From contig JAVKOQ010000039.1 of assembly GCA_031835245.1 (NCBI GenBank), positions 1 to 64,000 of the forward strand: a DNA stretch of 64,000 nt, given 5' to 3'. This stretch comes from Balamuthia mandrillaris (taxonomy: Eukaryota; Discosea; Longamoebia; Balamuthiidae). Made by a program: the position numbers and the translations under genes. Below the pieces are notes generated by a model. The model was not told the origin of the DNA, did not search any database, and saw only the letters and a list, made by a program, of their open reading frames with translations. Below, in pieces: positions 11,901-25,800 of this stretch; positions within the stretch are counted from its first letter, which is position 1; the number at the start of each line of letters is the position of its first letter.

Positions 11901-14900
11901 CGTAACGGACTCGACCTCCTTTTGCTTCCCAACGTCTCCTAGCATCTCTTGCACCAATATGTCCACGATTAAAGTTAGGCTGTCGTCAAGATCTCCAGTA
12001 TGAATAGCTATTTTGCCATGCCCTTTGTCACCCACTTCTTTGTTCCCCCCATCTTCACTGCTGCCACTTGTGGTTGGTTGTTCGCCTTCCATAGCACCCG
12101 CACTTGGAGGTTCATCACCATTGGCGGGCATGTGGTGTTGTAGCATATGGACCAGCAAATAATGGACGGTGTAGCCAAGCACATGCAACTCGAAACCCCT
12201 TCGAAGAGTACCTTGTAGCTGCTGGATAATGAACAGAAAATAGGTTGGACCCAAAATATTGCAGATGTGCTTCAGAGTCGCGCGTGTATTGTCACGTTCA
12301 CTCTCCAACCTATTTTTCATGTTGTTGCAGACCTCTGCAATAGAGTTTGTGTCAGTTATGGTAGCCTAAAACAAATTACAAAAACAAAACACTATAAAAA
12401 CAAGAGCAAAACAAAAACAACACATCACACTGAAGAGCTTAACTGAAGAGGACAGAAGGCAATTGAGTTGGTATCAATTTAGGAAATATCTTTAAAATTT
12501 TCACGATAGCGATAGCCAGTGGATGCCGCAAAACCATCCCTTCTTCCTCTGTTCGTCTATTTTCCAAGTACTTGTATAGTTCAGGAAGAACCTTGTCTCT
12601 AAATGTTTGATCTATCTGTAGAAAGAGTAAGAAGAAATACGGTTGGCAATATTCTAAACATGTAACAATGTACCTTTTTGAACTGTTGCTCGCTCGCTTC
12701 GGTTTCTGGGTTCGTAGACTGTTGAGGCAGGTTCGCAGCTATAGATTTTTCCTCTTCTGTGTCTACACTCATACTCTCTTCTGCTCGAAGATTCGGTGAT
12801 GCGAAGTGAAAGTAATCAATAATGCTGCAAAGGGCTTTGAGAAGAGGCTTCTCAATTTCTGTTCTTCTTGGCAGTTGCCGCATAACCTTGCAAAAGACGG
12901 AATAGTACCCGCCCCAAGCAAGTTGGCCAACTAAAGATCCCAGAGCACGAGCAGCTTCGTCCGTTATGTTGTTGTCTAACACATCACCCTCGTAGATTAA
13001 CCGCATTACAAGCGGGACAAGAATGTACTGAATCGTGTTTTTTGTGAAGCATCCCTCTTGGGAAGCAGCCCTCAGTTGCTGCAGTGCCTTGATTTGTTTG
13101 TGGACTTGGATGTGGCATATGTTCTTGAAGAAATTCTCGGGGTCCCCATTGATGCAGTCTAGGTCAGAATAGAAATCGAAACCAGTACTTTTGCTGCAAC
13201 TGATTACCACAGAAAAAAGTAATAAAAACTCCTAAATGCAAAATAAATACAAAAACTGGTTAGTTGATCATGAAAATGCGCATATTCATAGCCTCTCCTG
13301 GGTATACCCCGAGCTCCTTTTGTCAGCGCTACGTATGTTGTCTGCTTTCTTCTCTCTCTCTCTCTCTTTCCAAAGCTACTTCAGTCATACCTTTCTAGTA
13401 TGGGGCTGGGAGCTCTTTATGAAGGTTTTGATGAAGGGAATAAGTGCTGCGACAATTTGTCGGTGAAGCACAGGATTGTTGGAAGCAGTATGCTGCACTA
13501 GCTGGCTGGCGGAATAAGATGCTGTCGTTCGGATAGCCATATCAGAGTCTTGCATAAAGAACACGCAATTGTGTACCGCTAAAAGCGCATCCCACTCCCC
13601 AAAGGTGGGACTTTTAAGGAGTTGGTCGTTGATCACAGCAAATGCGTTTATCCTCTTGTCGTAATCATAGGTATCCAAGGCCGTAGTGCTGTAGGTATTG
13701 AGGTCCGCAACAGCTGCTACCATCTCCTTTAGCTCAGGCAAATAGGTAGCAAGCTCATGGAAGAGGAGACACAATTCTTCTCTTGGGTGTTGGCCTGTAG
13801 TCGTGGAAAACAGGGCAGCCAGTGGTGGTATATACTTGCCCAGCGAAGTAATTTGCTGCATGCCGTGCCTGAAGATAGTAAGTATGCCGCTCCGAAGCTC
13901 TGGGGCGATGGCTCGCTTCCCTTTATATTGAGCAAGTTGTGGAAGAAGCACATCTACCAATTGTTGCGTTTGACTCGGATCAGTAATGAGAGGACCCAGA
14001 TTCGAAAGAAACCGAAGCTTCCTCGCGAAGAGTGGATCGGTGTTGACACTATCTGGCCGAAGGCCAATGCTCGTCAGCACGTGGGATAGGTGCGGGGACA
14101 GCAAATCCATGCCGTCACCATTGGAAGAATAAGCAGCGGAAGCGGGAGTAGAAGGCGTGCTAGATAAGGCGAAGGTTAACAGATTCTGCAAAAGGTCCAT
14201 AACCAGCAACGTGGTCTCTGAACAAGTATTGGGTTGAGCAAAACAAGAAACAATTTGATGGATGGCACGAGGCTGATGTTCCAGAATGTAGAGCAGTTCA
14301 GGATGGCAAGTAGTAGCAAAGAGGCAGCGAAGAAGAGGGGACGGATGTTGGATGGATTTGTTGGGGAGAGCCTCCAATTCGGCATTCATCGTGGAGAAGA
14401 AGAAAGGCAAAAAGGGTCTAAAGTCGAAGGAAGGATAAACATCTAACATCTCGCCTAGCCTGCGTAAAGCCTCCTTTTCAATCTCAGGTCGGTCTTGCGT
14501 GATAGCTGCTTTTATGACGACCAGCAGCAAGGAGAGAATGATTGAAAGGTAGGGTTGGACTCGAGCGCCCAGCTTGGAAAAAACTTCATGCAGCAGCCTC
14601 AGAAAGCCAGTTTGCTTGGAGATAGAAATTCGATTTAGCTCCGCAGCCGCATTGAACACCGATTCTTCCAACTGATCTGACTTGACGCCTTGTTGCACAA
14701 GTCTTTTAACAAGAGCTTCGTCTGCTACCTCGGTCCCTGGACCTGAGCCAGCCTTGTTACAGAAAAGGCTCAGGATATGGGCAAATGGCTTTGTAATCAG
14801 TGCCATAAACGCAAGTAGCTCATCTTGCTCCAGCCCAGCCAAGTAAGCCATTATCGTAGCTCGCCGAGCAGCTGGTGAGTTCTTTGCGCTGCGCCCACGT

Positions 14901-17900
14901 CTCGTGATGAGTTTCCCGTAGAGTATCTTTATCAACACAGGAATAAGCTTCGCTCTGTGTTGGTCAGCGATGAAACCTTTCTCGCGGTCTACTGGGAATG
15001 TGGTTAGCTCCTGGCGGAAGGTATGTTCTGCGATAAGACGTTCAAGATGTTCCTTGTAGGAGATCAGGTAGTCGTGTTTCCACGTCAGCAAGCAGGCCAA
15101 TGCTAACTTTTGAATTTCTGATTGTCCTTTGTATAACAGTCTGAAAAGCGACGAAGTTAGACAGAGAATACGCTTCATGCAAAATACAAGGAGAAGGCAA
15201 GGTCGCAGAAAACCTCAATCACAAACAAACAAACAAACAAACAAACAAACAAACAAACAAACAAACAAACAAACAAACAAACAAACAAAACAAACAAAAG
15301 AATGCATGGTGTAAAGAATCTAAACCTGATGAAAATCGCATGCAGCTGTAGAGCAGCAAACATTGATTTTGGGTTGTTAATACGTGAGAAGAATTGAAGG
15401 TAGCGGAGTAGCAGAGTATTATTGGCCTTTTTTTGCGCTTTGCTTGGATGATAGTTCGTACGTATCTCCTGATCTACACCTTCGCTTGGAATTGGAAGGT
15501 CAACAACCAGAGATGTGTATTCTCGTGACATAAAGCCCAGGAAAAGTGGCACAAAGTCCCGTGAGCGCGGTTCTGCAATCGGCGCAATAGAGGCCATAAC
15601 GTCCCATAACAGGCAATGGTAGGTTACCTGTTCGGTGCTGCGCACTTGGTGGTGCAATTGTTGTGCGAACCAATCCACAGCACGTAAGAAAGTTTCGGAG
15701 CAGCTCTCTTCTTGCATTGGGGAAGGGTGTTGCTCTGCATTCTCAGTCACAAGGGTGGAACAGTGTGCTCCACGAAGTTTGCCCAAAAAGACAGGCCAAA
15801 AAGATAGAAAGTCGATCTCAGCACATTCCTTCAGACGTTCTTTGGTCGGTCCCCATAGTGCACTGAACTTAACATGCAAACGACCTTTAAGGAGTAATCA
15901 GCGTTGAATTTCCTTGCACTTGAGTAGGTGAGAGAGAGAGGTACCAAGTAGAAAATGCAAAATTAGGGGCTTAATCTGCCTGGAAACTTGCCCTTTGACC
16001 ACTAGACCCGTGATGACTGTTGTAAGGCGAATGATCCTTCTTTCTGTCGATATATTGGCTTCAGTCGTCTCGATTGTTCGCATAAGATCCAAAATCTGAT
16101 TCAGGGAGAGAAGCAAAAGAAACAATAAGAATACCGAGCAAATTGTAAGCTTTAAACATAGAGCAAGAGTAGCTTACGTTAGTACTGTCCTCAGCGAGTA
16201 TGGAGCTCGGGGCACGAAAGGCTGACAGTATTCCCGCTGTAGCTGAACGGACATCACCATCGTTAGAGGAAAGACCTCGTTCTAGGTAAGGAATAAGTTC
16301 CAGCAGCTTCTCTTCCGAAAATAATTTTGAGATAGAGGAGGCTTTAATGCTGAAGCATCAGAGAATGGTGAAAGTGCTTAGCAACGGAGACTACCAAACG
16401 AAGACGAGCCTCTACTAACCTTGAGGAAGTGAACTCGGATAGTAGGCTGTGGGTTGATCGCAGAAGGTGAGGGGCTTGTGGAAAATACTTCAGCAAGGAC
16501 AATGTTTTGGTTATAACTGCGATAGTTTCCTCGTAGGACTTGGGAGGTCCCTGCAACAGACAGTGCAAGTAGGCCCGTAGGCATTGGCTTACTAAGAATA
16601 GATCAACCTGCTGCTGTTGATCTTTAACGTCATCTACTCGGTCATCTTCCATATGGAAATCTTCCTTAAGCTTTGACTTGCCAAGCAGGGTATCAAAAAC
16701 CTTGAGTATGCTAGAGCGCAGCTCCTCGAGAAAGGCAGGGGTTTGCATGATGTCCAGCGAGCTGACAGCAGCCAAGGCCAGAGAAAGCAGAACTTTTTCG
16801 TGATACAACCCCTAAAATGAGTATCACATTGAACTTGGTAATGAGTGATTGATCAAAGAAGCTTTACCATTTCTACGGCGGAATATTCCGCCACGGTCTC
16901 GTTCGCTAAAGTCGGCAATGTTTGAGAGTATCATCGAAGTAACTCCCTGTGCTTGAGCAGAGAAGCGGAGAGTCTCTTTGGAAAGGCTAGGAGAGGCTTG
17001 CAGATCCACTAAAAACATCAATACCTCCATAAGCGTGTCTTCGTAGCTCATTTTACTGTTACTTCTAAGACAGGTATCGCAGTAGCTGATTATTTTAACA
17101 AGCGCAACGCAAGTTGAAGTTAGCAGTCGAAAATAGAGTTTTAACCAAGGGACCGTACTTGGGAATGAACGGAAGAAAATGGCTGCTAAAGACAGGCTCC
17201 TCTTTCATACAATGACAAAATTGAAAGACGGACCGGCAATCCTCTGTTCTCATTATTGCGTTGCGTATTTGTGCCACCAAGGAGGTCCAGCGTCGGGTGG
17301 AACCTTGCGTCCAGTTCAGCGAAGAATTGCTGCTGCCATCCCCAAAAGCTGACAGGAGTGAAGCGAAAAGCTCAAGCGTCTGTGTCCATGGCTGACGCAC
17401 GAGTTGGTCATTGCCTGCATCCGGGGACCACCAACCAGCCCTCTCTCCGTTCAGTTGGTTGCACACCAATTCCAAGCAATCAAACAGCATCTTTAAAGGA
17501 GGTTCTTTGCCTGATCCTTCGGCAGAGCTGTCATAAAAGATGGTTTTGGCTCTACCCACTGATAAGCAGGAGGCCATTATGGACAGCATCTGCCCAACCC
17601 TCAGGCCTTGAGCAAACGCGCCAGAGTCAGGCTGTTCAAAGAGAGCAGCGAGGTAGCTGAAGAGAGCTTCCCACAAAGGATGGCAGTACTGCGGCTTTGT
17701 CTCTGCACAAATAAGCTTGAATGCATCTTCTATCACTTTGATTTTTTTTTCTGTTGTTATTATGGATGACAGGTATTGTGTGTGAGAAATAACACGCGAT
17801 AATGGCAACCATTGGAAATAGCGTACTCGCAGCTGTCTCACATGTTGCCTCGGCAAGCAAGGAAGAGAAGAAGATGCCAGAGCGAGAGTGAAGTCGGCCT

Positions 17901-19010
17901 TTAACTCCCTTTCATTTTTAAAAGAAAATAAATCAGGAAACGAATCGTGAGCGAAATAGACGCAACACAGTGCTGTTAGACAGTACCTTTACAGTTTCCA
18001 AAAACACATGTGCTATTCCATCACAAAATGCATCGTTGGATGAATCTGTAATAGAAGTCAAAATCACCCGAATCAGTTCCTTCCGCTGTACTCCCTCCAC
18101 TTTTCTCAACAAAAATGCAAAGCCTTCAGCAGCGAAATGCCTAAGAAACGCTTTGCTGTGAGCCAATAAAGGCTCATAATAACTGCATTGGTTGGCGGAG
18201 GAGTCAGTAAGGTTGTGGGAAAAGAAAGGAAGGAGGAAGGAGGAAGAAGCAAAGAAAAGAAAGAAAACAACAAGCAAGAAGAACAAGGAGACGAAGGAAA
18301 GAGGCATATGTAGGAAAAAAAACATAAAACTTCACGTACATAAATACTTGGGATAGATCTTGAAGGAGTTGCCTCTGTAGGAACTTGAGCAGATATCCCA
18401 ATGTTGCAAAAATGTCTTCCACCAGCTCCGGGTCGCTAGGGTTTAACAGTTTAGTGGCTGCATGCAATACATCCTTGTAGAAAGGCACAAAGTGTTGTCT
18501 AAGATCGCGAGCCAATGTAGCTGTGAGCCTGTGCAAGGGAAAGTTTAGGAACACACTGCCCTCATATTTAAAACAAGGAATGAAAAGAGGAACGGTAGGT
18601 AACTGTAGTAGGGCTTTGCGGGCTGTAGAGTCTCTCACTGACAGATGAGCAAGAAGAATGGACATGATTCTGTCCTTATTGTAAAGGATTTGGGGGAGGC
18701 TCTGAATAAGGGGATTAATTTCTTGCACAAAGGCGGTGAAATGAGAGGTATAGTTAAGTTCCTCCCACTCGAGCAATTGTTGCCGGAAAAAAGAGTCTGC
18801 TTGTTGTGGAGCCAACTCTACCGGCTCTACTTTGTGAAAGACGTCCACATCGATGTGCTTTATGCGCTCTGTGAAGCTTTGAAACTAGCAAAGTGGGGGT
18901 TAGCGGCTCCGCGGGACGAAAAGAGAAAGGCCCGCAACGGAACAAACCTTGAAGCGCTTGCCGGTCGCTGCAGTGTCGGCTAGTTCTTTCACGTTGTACT
19001 TGGTGTTCAT
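8901..19010 (-). CDS. UTP20: UTP20, U3 snoRNP-associated HEAT-repeat protein (multi-exon)
   Basis: UTP20 (DRIM) is a very large HEAT-repeat protein of the small-subunit processome, needed in the nucleolus for 18S rRNA processing. The span is one gene of roughly two dozen exons. The first exon (19010-18948, 21 codons from ATG) joins in phase to FQSFTERIKHIDVDVFHK, which resembles the family N-terminus. Further landmarks are LLAHSKAFLRHFAAEGFAF, the DRIM block ALACLLTWKHDYLISYKE around 15080 with KILYGKL shortly after, and a basic C-terminal tail (RKRKRALLSLLNPEAAAQK) ending in TAA at 8901. Many exons end in classic GTAAG/GTACG donors on the minus strand. Introns hold a CAAA tetranucleotide array and CT/GA arrays. 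The gene is divergent from the HECT ligase gene. The span and identity are secure; individual exon borders were not all resolved. Confidence 0.92.
10438..10460 (-). repeat. (CT)n array in UTP20 intron
   Basis: About eleven GA dinucleotides on the plus strand, hence CT on the sense strand, lie some 20-30 bases upstream of a probable acceptor. The array thus forms the polypyrimidine tract of that intron. Confidence 0.8.
15219..15298 (+). repeat. (ACAA)n tetranucleotide microsatellite
   Basis: About twenty near-perfect CAAA/ACAA units fill part of a UTP20 intron. On the gene strand this reads (TTTG)n, again a T-rich intron sequence. Confidence 0.95.
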
Positions 19011-19810
19011 GCTGGTGTATATCGCCCTTGTGCTTGCTTGCCAGGTGTCGGAATGGCCAGTTCCGGGGGGGGTCTGGCAGCAAACTCTCCTCTTTCTTTT
19101 CTTTTCCTAGAGCCTAGACTCCTCCTGCTGCTGCTCCTCCTCTGTCGCCGTTTTCTTTCTTTTTCTTTCTCCTTTTTTTCTTTTTTTTTTTGTTGTTTTC
19201 CTTTTCATGCACCATGATGACCCTCATACGGGAAGCCATCATCATCACAAAAGCCCCTTTGCCTTTCCCCCTCCCCCCCACCCCCCAATTGCTTTGATCG
19301 GTTACTGAAAGTTTCAAACCACCAATCAAAAATCAAAACAGAGGCTTTATCTTACCATAAAAAGGCCATTTCTGTTGTCTTTTTCTTTGTCTCATCTCTA
19401 GCAGAGATCTTTCACGTCGACAAAAATTCATTGCTCCGCTTTACCCCCCCAGCAGCAGCAACAAAACGAAAGGAAAGGAAAGGAACGAAGCAAAGAAAAG
19501 AAAGTAGCGGTCCCCCCACCCACCCACCCAACTAAGCAACCAACACCTAGAGAGCATTCGTAAGCTGCTGCAGAGGGTGGTGGTTATTAGCAGCTCAAAC
19601 AGGTGCCACTGTTTTCCTCCGTTCCTCCTCTCCTTCTTCTTCTTCCTCACCTCATACGGTTGGTGGTACCAAACAGCACCAACAAGCAAAAAAGAGTGCA
19701 CATTGAACAATCAAGGAGAGAGCCTCCACTCCAAACACCTTTGCTGCTCCACGCGTGGTAGCTCCTGTTGATTTCCACATTCTTCCCGCTCACTGCTCAA
19801 GCAGACTTAC
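19011..19810. other. Divergent intergenic region, UTP20 / HECT ligase
   Basis: This region lies between two genes transcribed away from each other and so should hold both promoters. It contains T-rich and C-rich runs (for example near 19160-19200 and 19270-19290) and a CCCACCC cluster near 19515-19530. No canonical TATA box or other named element can be supported. Confidence 0.5.
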
Positions 19811-22800
19811 ATGTGGAGCACCAATTCTCAAAATCAGTCCTCCAATACCTCCACTAACAAGAAAAGAGCCAACAAGCAACAAGCCAAGCCCTGCCCTCCG
19901 AAAAAAGGGAGGAGTACCAGATCCTCAGCCACTTCTTCAGAGAGCGACAACACCACCCGCAAAAAGAAACGCGCCAAGGCTACCACTAGCCACACACCAA
20001 CTGCTAGTTCTGCACCGGCTACAAAGACAAGGTAACACCACCATAAGACTTTGTTTTTCTCTCCTCTCCCTCTCCCTCCTTTTAGAGTTTTTTTCCTTCC
20101 CTCCTGCCCTAATATATTTGTTGCTTTTTTTCTGAGCAGGAAACGAAAAGCCCCGGAACAGGAACCCAAGGACACTACTCACCAAAAGGCGAAAGCTCCC
20201 GCCTCCTCTGTTGAGGTGTCGGCCTCTCCGAAACTAGAAGACAGAGAAAAGCACCTTAGTGGTAATAGGAGGAAGATACAAACAAAGAAAAACAAAACCG
20301 CAAGGTACTCTTCCACACCTGCTTATTCTTTCCTCAATGCAACCCCACATGCACGCACTTGCACACGCATCGCAAAAATCTGATGCTAATCTCGTTCTCC
20401 TCGTAATGTTCTTCCACATGTTTTTTGTATCTCTCGTCCCAACAGCAACTCTACCACAACCCGAAGAACGAACAAGCCGTCTATTTTTTCTTCAAGTAAC
20501 GAAATGTCTTCGCCAAGGTACGTTGTTGCTTCCTCTGGGTTCATCTTGATCTTGTTTTACTCATGAATCGTCCAAAAAATAATTAAATAAATAAAGCAAG
20601 AAGAGTGTGGAGGAAAAGGAAACGCAGGGTACTTCTGCCGAAGAGGCAAGTGAAGTCACGCCTGCTCAAACAGAAAGTCTCGATACCAACACCCACGTAT
20701 CCGCGCCAAGCGAGGACGCGGAAAGGCCCCAAGCCACAACTCTTCGAGCAAGTAGAGAAGGGTGGGGTGGAGGTTATCACCCTTTCTCAGGAGCTGGTGA
20801 GTACTTTTCCTTTCGGTCTCTGTGCCTCCCTCTGTTTCTCTGCCCTTCTCTGTTCGTTCTCTCTCTCTCTCTCTCGCTCGCTCGCTAGTTCTGAAGTCAA
20901 GGCTTAATGGTGTAGGACGTGGCCGTTTCTCTGAGTTACTGGAAACATTGCAGTCGGATGAAGAATCCCAACAGTTAAGTGCAATAATGGAGCTGTCTGA
21001 TATCCTATCCATGGGAACAGAGGAATCTTTGGGTGGCTTTAGTGTAGAACAATTCGTACCTATTTTCATGAATTTACTCAACATGGAGCATAACCCAAAC
21101 ATTCTCTGTACGTATTGTTTTGAAAGCTTTCTACACAGAGCATTTTATTTCTCATCGAGACGTTTTCTTTCTCAGTGTTGTCGGCCCGCGCCATTTCAAA
21201 TTTGTTAGAAGCTCTTCCTGGCGCTGGTGCCTCCCTAGTTAGAGGTGGAATTGTTCCTATTCTTTGTGCGAAGTTATTGTGCTTCGATTACATTGACCTT
21301 GCAGAACAATGCCTATTGGTATGGTCAATGTGGTGACTGCTGTTTTGTTTTGTTTTTTTAATTATGGCTGTTTTTGTTTGTTTCAACGCTAATTATTGTT
21401 TAGGTTTTGGAGAAACTTTCCTGGGAGCACCCCACAGCTCTTCTCAAGGCGGGCGCAATGGCTTCTGTGCTTTCGTTCCTCGATTTTTTCCCATCGGGCA
21501 TTCAGCGCAAAGCGGTATCCACTGCTGCTAATATTTGCCGCCACATACCCGAGGAATGCTTCGATATGGTGTTAGACACCTTGCCAGTTCTTACCAATCT
21601 TTTGCAGTACACAGACTCCAAACGTAAGTCCTCTTCCAAACGCAATTCCTTTGATTTCGTGCCATTTTCTGGCGACGGAAACGTTAATGGGTGTTTCTCT
21701 TATGTCACAGTTGTGGAAAGTGCATGCCTTTGCTTTAGCAGGCTTACTGAAAGTTTCTACAGAGACGAAACCAAGCTTCAAATAATTTCTTCCAGTGGTC
21801 TTTTCCCTCATATAATTAAGCTACTTGGAGGACAGGGACCAGAGGGAGTGACGCTTGCCCCTTCCACAATACTGTTAATTGTGCGGATGTTAGCAACATT
21901 TTGTCGAAGCGCTCCTACACTTCTTCATACTTTGTTATCTGAAGGCCTGGTTCCAGTTCTACAAGGTGAGCTGAGCCAAGACCGCATCGAAAAGAAGAGC
22001 GTCACTACACCAAGCAAATCTCCACATACACCCATTATCGGTCAAGTGCCTCGCGAACTGCTTGCGGAGATACTTGGCTTAATTGACGCTATGCTTCCCC
22101 CATTGCCCTCAACAACAACTCCACCTTTTCTGCGTTCCTCTTCAAGCACAGTGTCTACTCCCCCTGCGCGTCGTCGTCTCCCTTATTCATCTAATAGTGG
22201 CGCTGAACCAGCGGTTCAACAACAGCCCCCTGAGGAAAGCACCTTCACTTTAAGCCCCAGCCCTGCTCAACAATCGAAAAATGAGGAAGAAGTGAAAGAC
22301 GATCAAGAACACAAGGGCAAGCAAACAGAGCCAAATAGCACCAGACAGCAATCCCAGGAGGAAATGAGCCCTGGCCCCAGCACTTCTGTAGAAGAAAAAC
22401 AAGTACTACATTCCCCCGTTTTGCTGCAGCAAACCTAGGTCAACTAATGTTACATTTACTACAAAGGATTTGGACCCAAGGGCTTCAATTTTTGCAGAGC
22501 ACCCAGAGTTGTTGGCTGACCTCCAAAACGTAATGTTCTATCCTTGTTTCATTTCTGTGAAAGTTATTATTTTTTTCCTGTGTCTCACATCTCAATAGCG
22601 GCTATTGAGTTTACTCGTGGGAGCATTCACAACAACGGTCAATAACACTGTGAGGTATAAGTGCTTGTCCTGCTTGAACAAAATATTGCACTACTCAACC
22701 TCGGATATGCTCAAACACTCATTGGAGGTAAGTTGAGGTTTGGCTTTCTTGCGCCTTTTTTTTTGCCAGCACTGACTTCGTTGTGTCACCTCTTCACAGA

Positions 22801-25800
22801 ATATTGCGTTTTCAAGCTTTATTGCTGCACTGCTATCCTCTGGCAACGATATCACCATCGTTAGGGCCTTGACAATGGCAGAATTATTAATGGAGAAACT
22901 ACCCGATATTTTTGCGATCTACTTCCGCAAAGAAGGCGTTGTCCATGTTGTTGAAAAAATATGCAATGACCCACAATCCCTAGCCTCAAGTCCATCCATT
23001 TCCAGCACCCTTACTAAACAAACGCCCGTCAAGCGAGAGGATGTAGAACGTTGGATAAGATTGCATGCACAGCAATTGTTGAGCAAGCACTTTGGTGGAG
23101 GAGATAGCGCCACTCAAATCACAGATGAACTTAAACAGATGCAAGACCTCCTTACCCAACTCAACGACTGTAAAAATTGTATTGACCCCACAACGAACCG
23201 TACTGTTCCCTCTCGCCTGTCTTTATTTTCTGCATTACTCACATAACTTTATTGATGATGCAGAAGAACGGATAGAGAAGGAACAAAGTGTGCTAAGTGA
23301 AATTGCAGATTTGATCAACAAACTTTCTACTTTTGAAATCCAAGGGAGCCAGCTCATCCCAACACTCTTGGAGTATCTTTGCATTGGCGGAGATGAACCT
23401 AAGCAGAGTCTAAGAGAGTTGCGTGCCCAAGTGTTTGCTTCTGTCTTTTTACAAGCGCCTTCCCGTTTTGTCCAAGAACAAGAAGCCACAGTTGAGCCAC
23501 CTCTCTTGAGCTTGGTTAGGCAGCTTCAATCCGTATTAAACAAAGAGGAGGCGCTAAACGTTGCTGTATATGATGTTGGAAATCCTGCGGCCTCTTTAAA
23601 ACTGCTGGCCCAACCCATTAAACTGCGGCTAAAACGCGGTAACTGTTAGCCTCCTATTTTCCGTACGTGCATCTTGCGTTCTAGTCTCAAACGATTTCCT
23701 TTGAAACAGATGATGGAAAGACGGACATTTTAAGCGAGTTATTTGCAATGCTCCTCATAGAACCTTTGGCAACTGTTCAAGATATTATGAAGTTTATTTG
23801 GCAACAACTTGGTCGCAGTAGAACCCCCCCAAAGCCACGCGAAACCCGCAAAGGTGCTGGCCAACAAGCTCGCACTACTAGCAGGTAAGTCACCATCCGC
23901 AATGCATTGTTGTATTTGCTAACAAAGAACACTACGCAGCAACTCAACCAACGAGGTCGGGACTGCCTCTACCTCCGGGGAATTGGAGACTAACGCCTCA
24001 ACGCCAAAAGTAGAGGAGTTTAAAATGCAAGAGGAAGAGAAATCCGCTTCGAGGCAACAGAGTAAGATGGAATTGCTGCGAGTCTTCAAGCAAATGAAAA
24101 AGGCGCAAGCTTCATCCTCATCTGGAGGTGAAAACAACATGGACGCTGTCACTGAAGAGTCTCCGGAAGAGGAAGTGGAAGAGGAAGAATGTGAAGAAGG
24201 AGAAGACGATCACAACCATGATCACGATGAAGACGAAGATGACCGATCCTATTCCAATTCTGAGGAAGAGGAGGAAGAGGAACAGTATATTTCAGAGCTG
24301 GATGATGAGAGTCACGAAATGGCCATTCATCCTGAAGAGTTAGAGCTTGCGGGCAATCAGGAAGAAGATCGTCCCTCTGACGCTATTCCCACCGACGAAG
24401 GAAGCGAAGCTATGACAATTGAGACTGAAGGAGAGCAAAGGAAAACAAAAAAACAAAGTGATCGCACTAAAGAGAAGAAAGGGAAAGAAAAGAAGGGTTC
24501 GAAAGGCAAGGCGCGTGTCAGCAAAAATGAGCAGGAGAAAGTCACCCTTCCAACCTCGCAAACGCACAGCTTGCGCCTTTATTTGAACGGTGTTGAATTA
24601 TTTCCTTCAGAAACCGTGTTTCAGGCTATGCTCAAGGGAACTCATCGTAAACTTCCCCTCCTCTCTTCTTTCCTTTCTTTTTGGCTACCTGCCTCACCAA
24701 ACAAACACAATACCATGCCTTAAACTTAGAACTCTCTCTGGAACCGTCAGCCATACATTCCCTGTGGAGCACTGAATACCAAATAACTTACGCGATTGAA
24801 GAAAAAACTGTTGCGGCCAAAGCTGAATCGACTCCGTCGGAGACCCAGCCCCATTCCGAAAGCATGGCCGTTACACAAAGCATCTATCCTTCCCCAGAAG
24901 GTGGCAGCCCCTGGCGAAAACCCCTTCTGGGTGATTATTATAATATTCCCTACAAGCTTAAAGGCGCTCAACTTTCTCGGGAGGTCTTGGAAGTCCTCAG
25001 CCTGCTACGGTTCTTAGATGGACTAAACCGGTTGTGGTGCCTTCTTCCCGAAAATGTGCGTGTATCTCCATTCTCTAAGGCTCAACTTTCCAACACTAAC
25101 TGAGCCTACATAGAGTTTTTTGCGCGGCCCCATCATCAGCCCTTTGGAGTTTGTGAGTACTAAGATAACGGCAAAGTTAGCTCGCCAATTGCAAGATCCG
25201 ATCGTCGTATGCAGTGGGGCTTTTCCTGAGTGGTGTGAGCTGCTCACTTCAATTTGTCCTTTCCTTTTTCCCTTCGAAACTCGTCGCTTGTTAGTTACCT
25301 GTACTTCCTTCGGTATTGCTCGTGCGCTAAAGAGTGTACATATTCGTATTCATGGGCAAGAACTTCAAATCGGCCGGATTGAACGCAGGAAGGTAATATT
25401 CAATTCTTATCTCTTCCTCTGTATTTATTGCGTTGTATTCATTTTGGTTCTTTCTGTTGGGCCAGGTTCGCATCTCTCGTGAAAAAATTTTGGAGTCCGC
25501 AAAAAAGGTTATGGAATTTTATGCTCACAACAAAGCTATTTTGGAAGTAGCCTACTTTAACGAAGTGGGCGTTGGATCGGTACGGCTGCTTCTCGCTCTG
25601 TCCTCTGTGTCTCCGTGTATTTGTGTTTCTGTCATAATCATTGGTTAACACAACCTCTTGGTGGCGGCTGCCTTACAGGGACCTACCCTGGAGTTTTTTA
25701 CCCTTGTATCGCATGAGCTCCAAAGGGAGGACCTAAATATGTGGCTGTCAGAAAGCAAGATTTCGAGCGCATCCATGGATGTTGAAGGAGAAACCCAAGG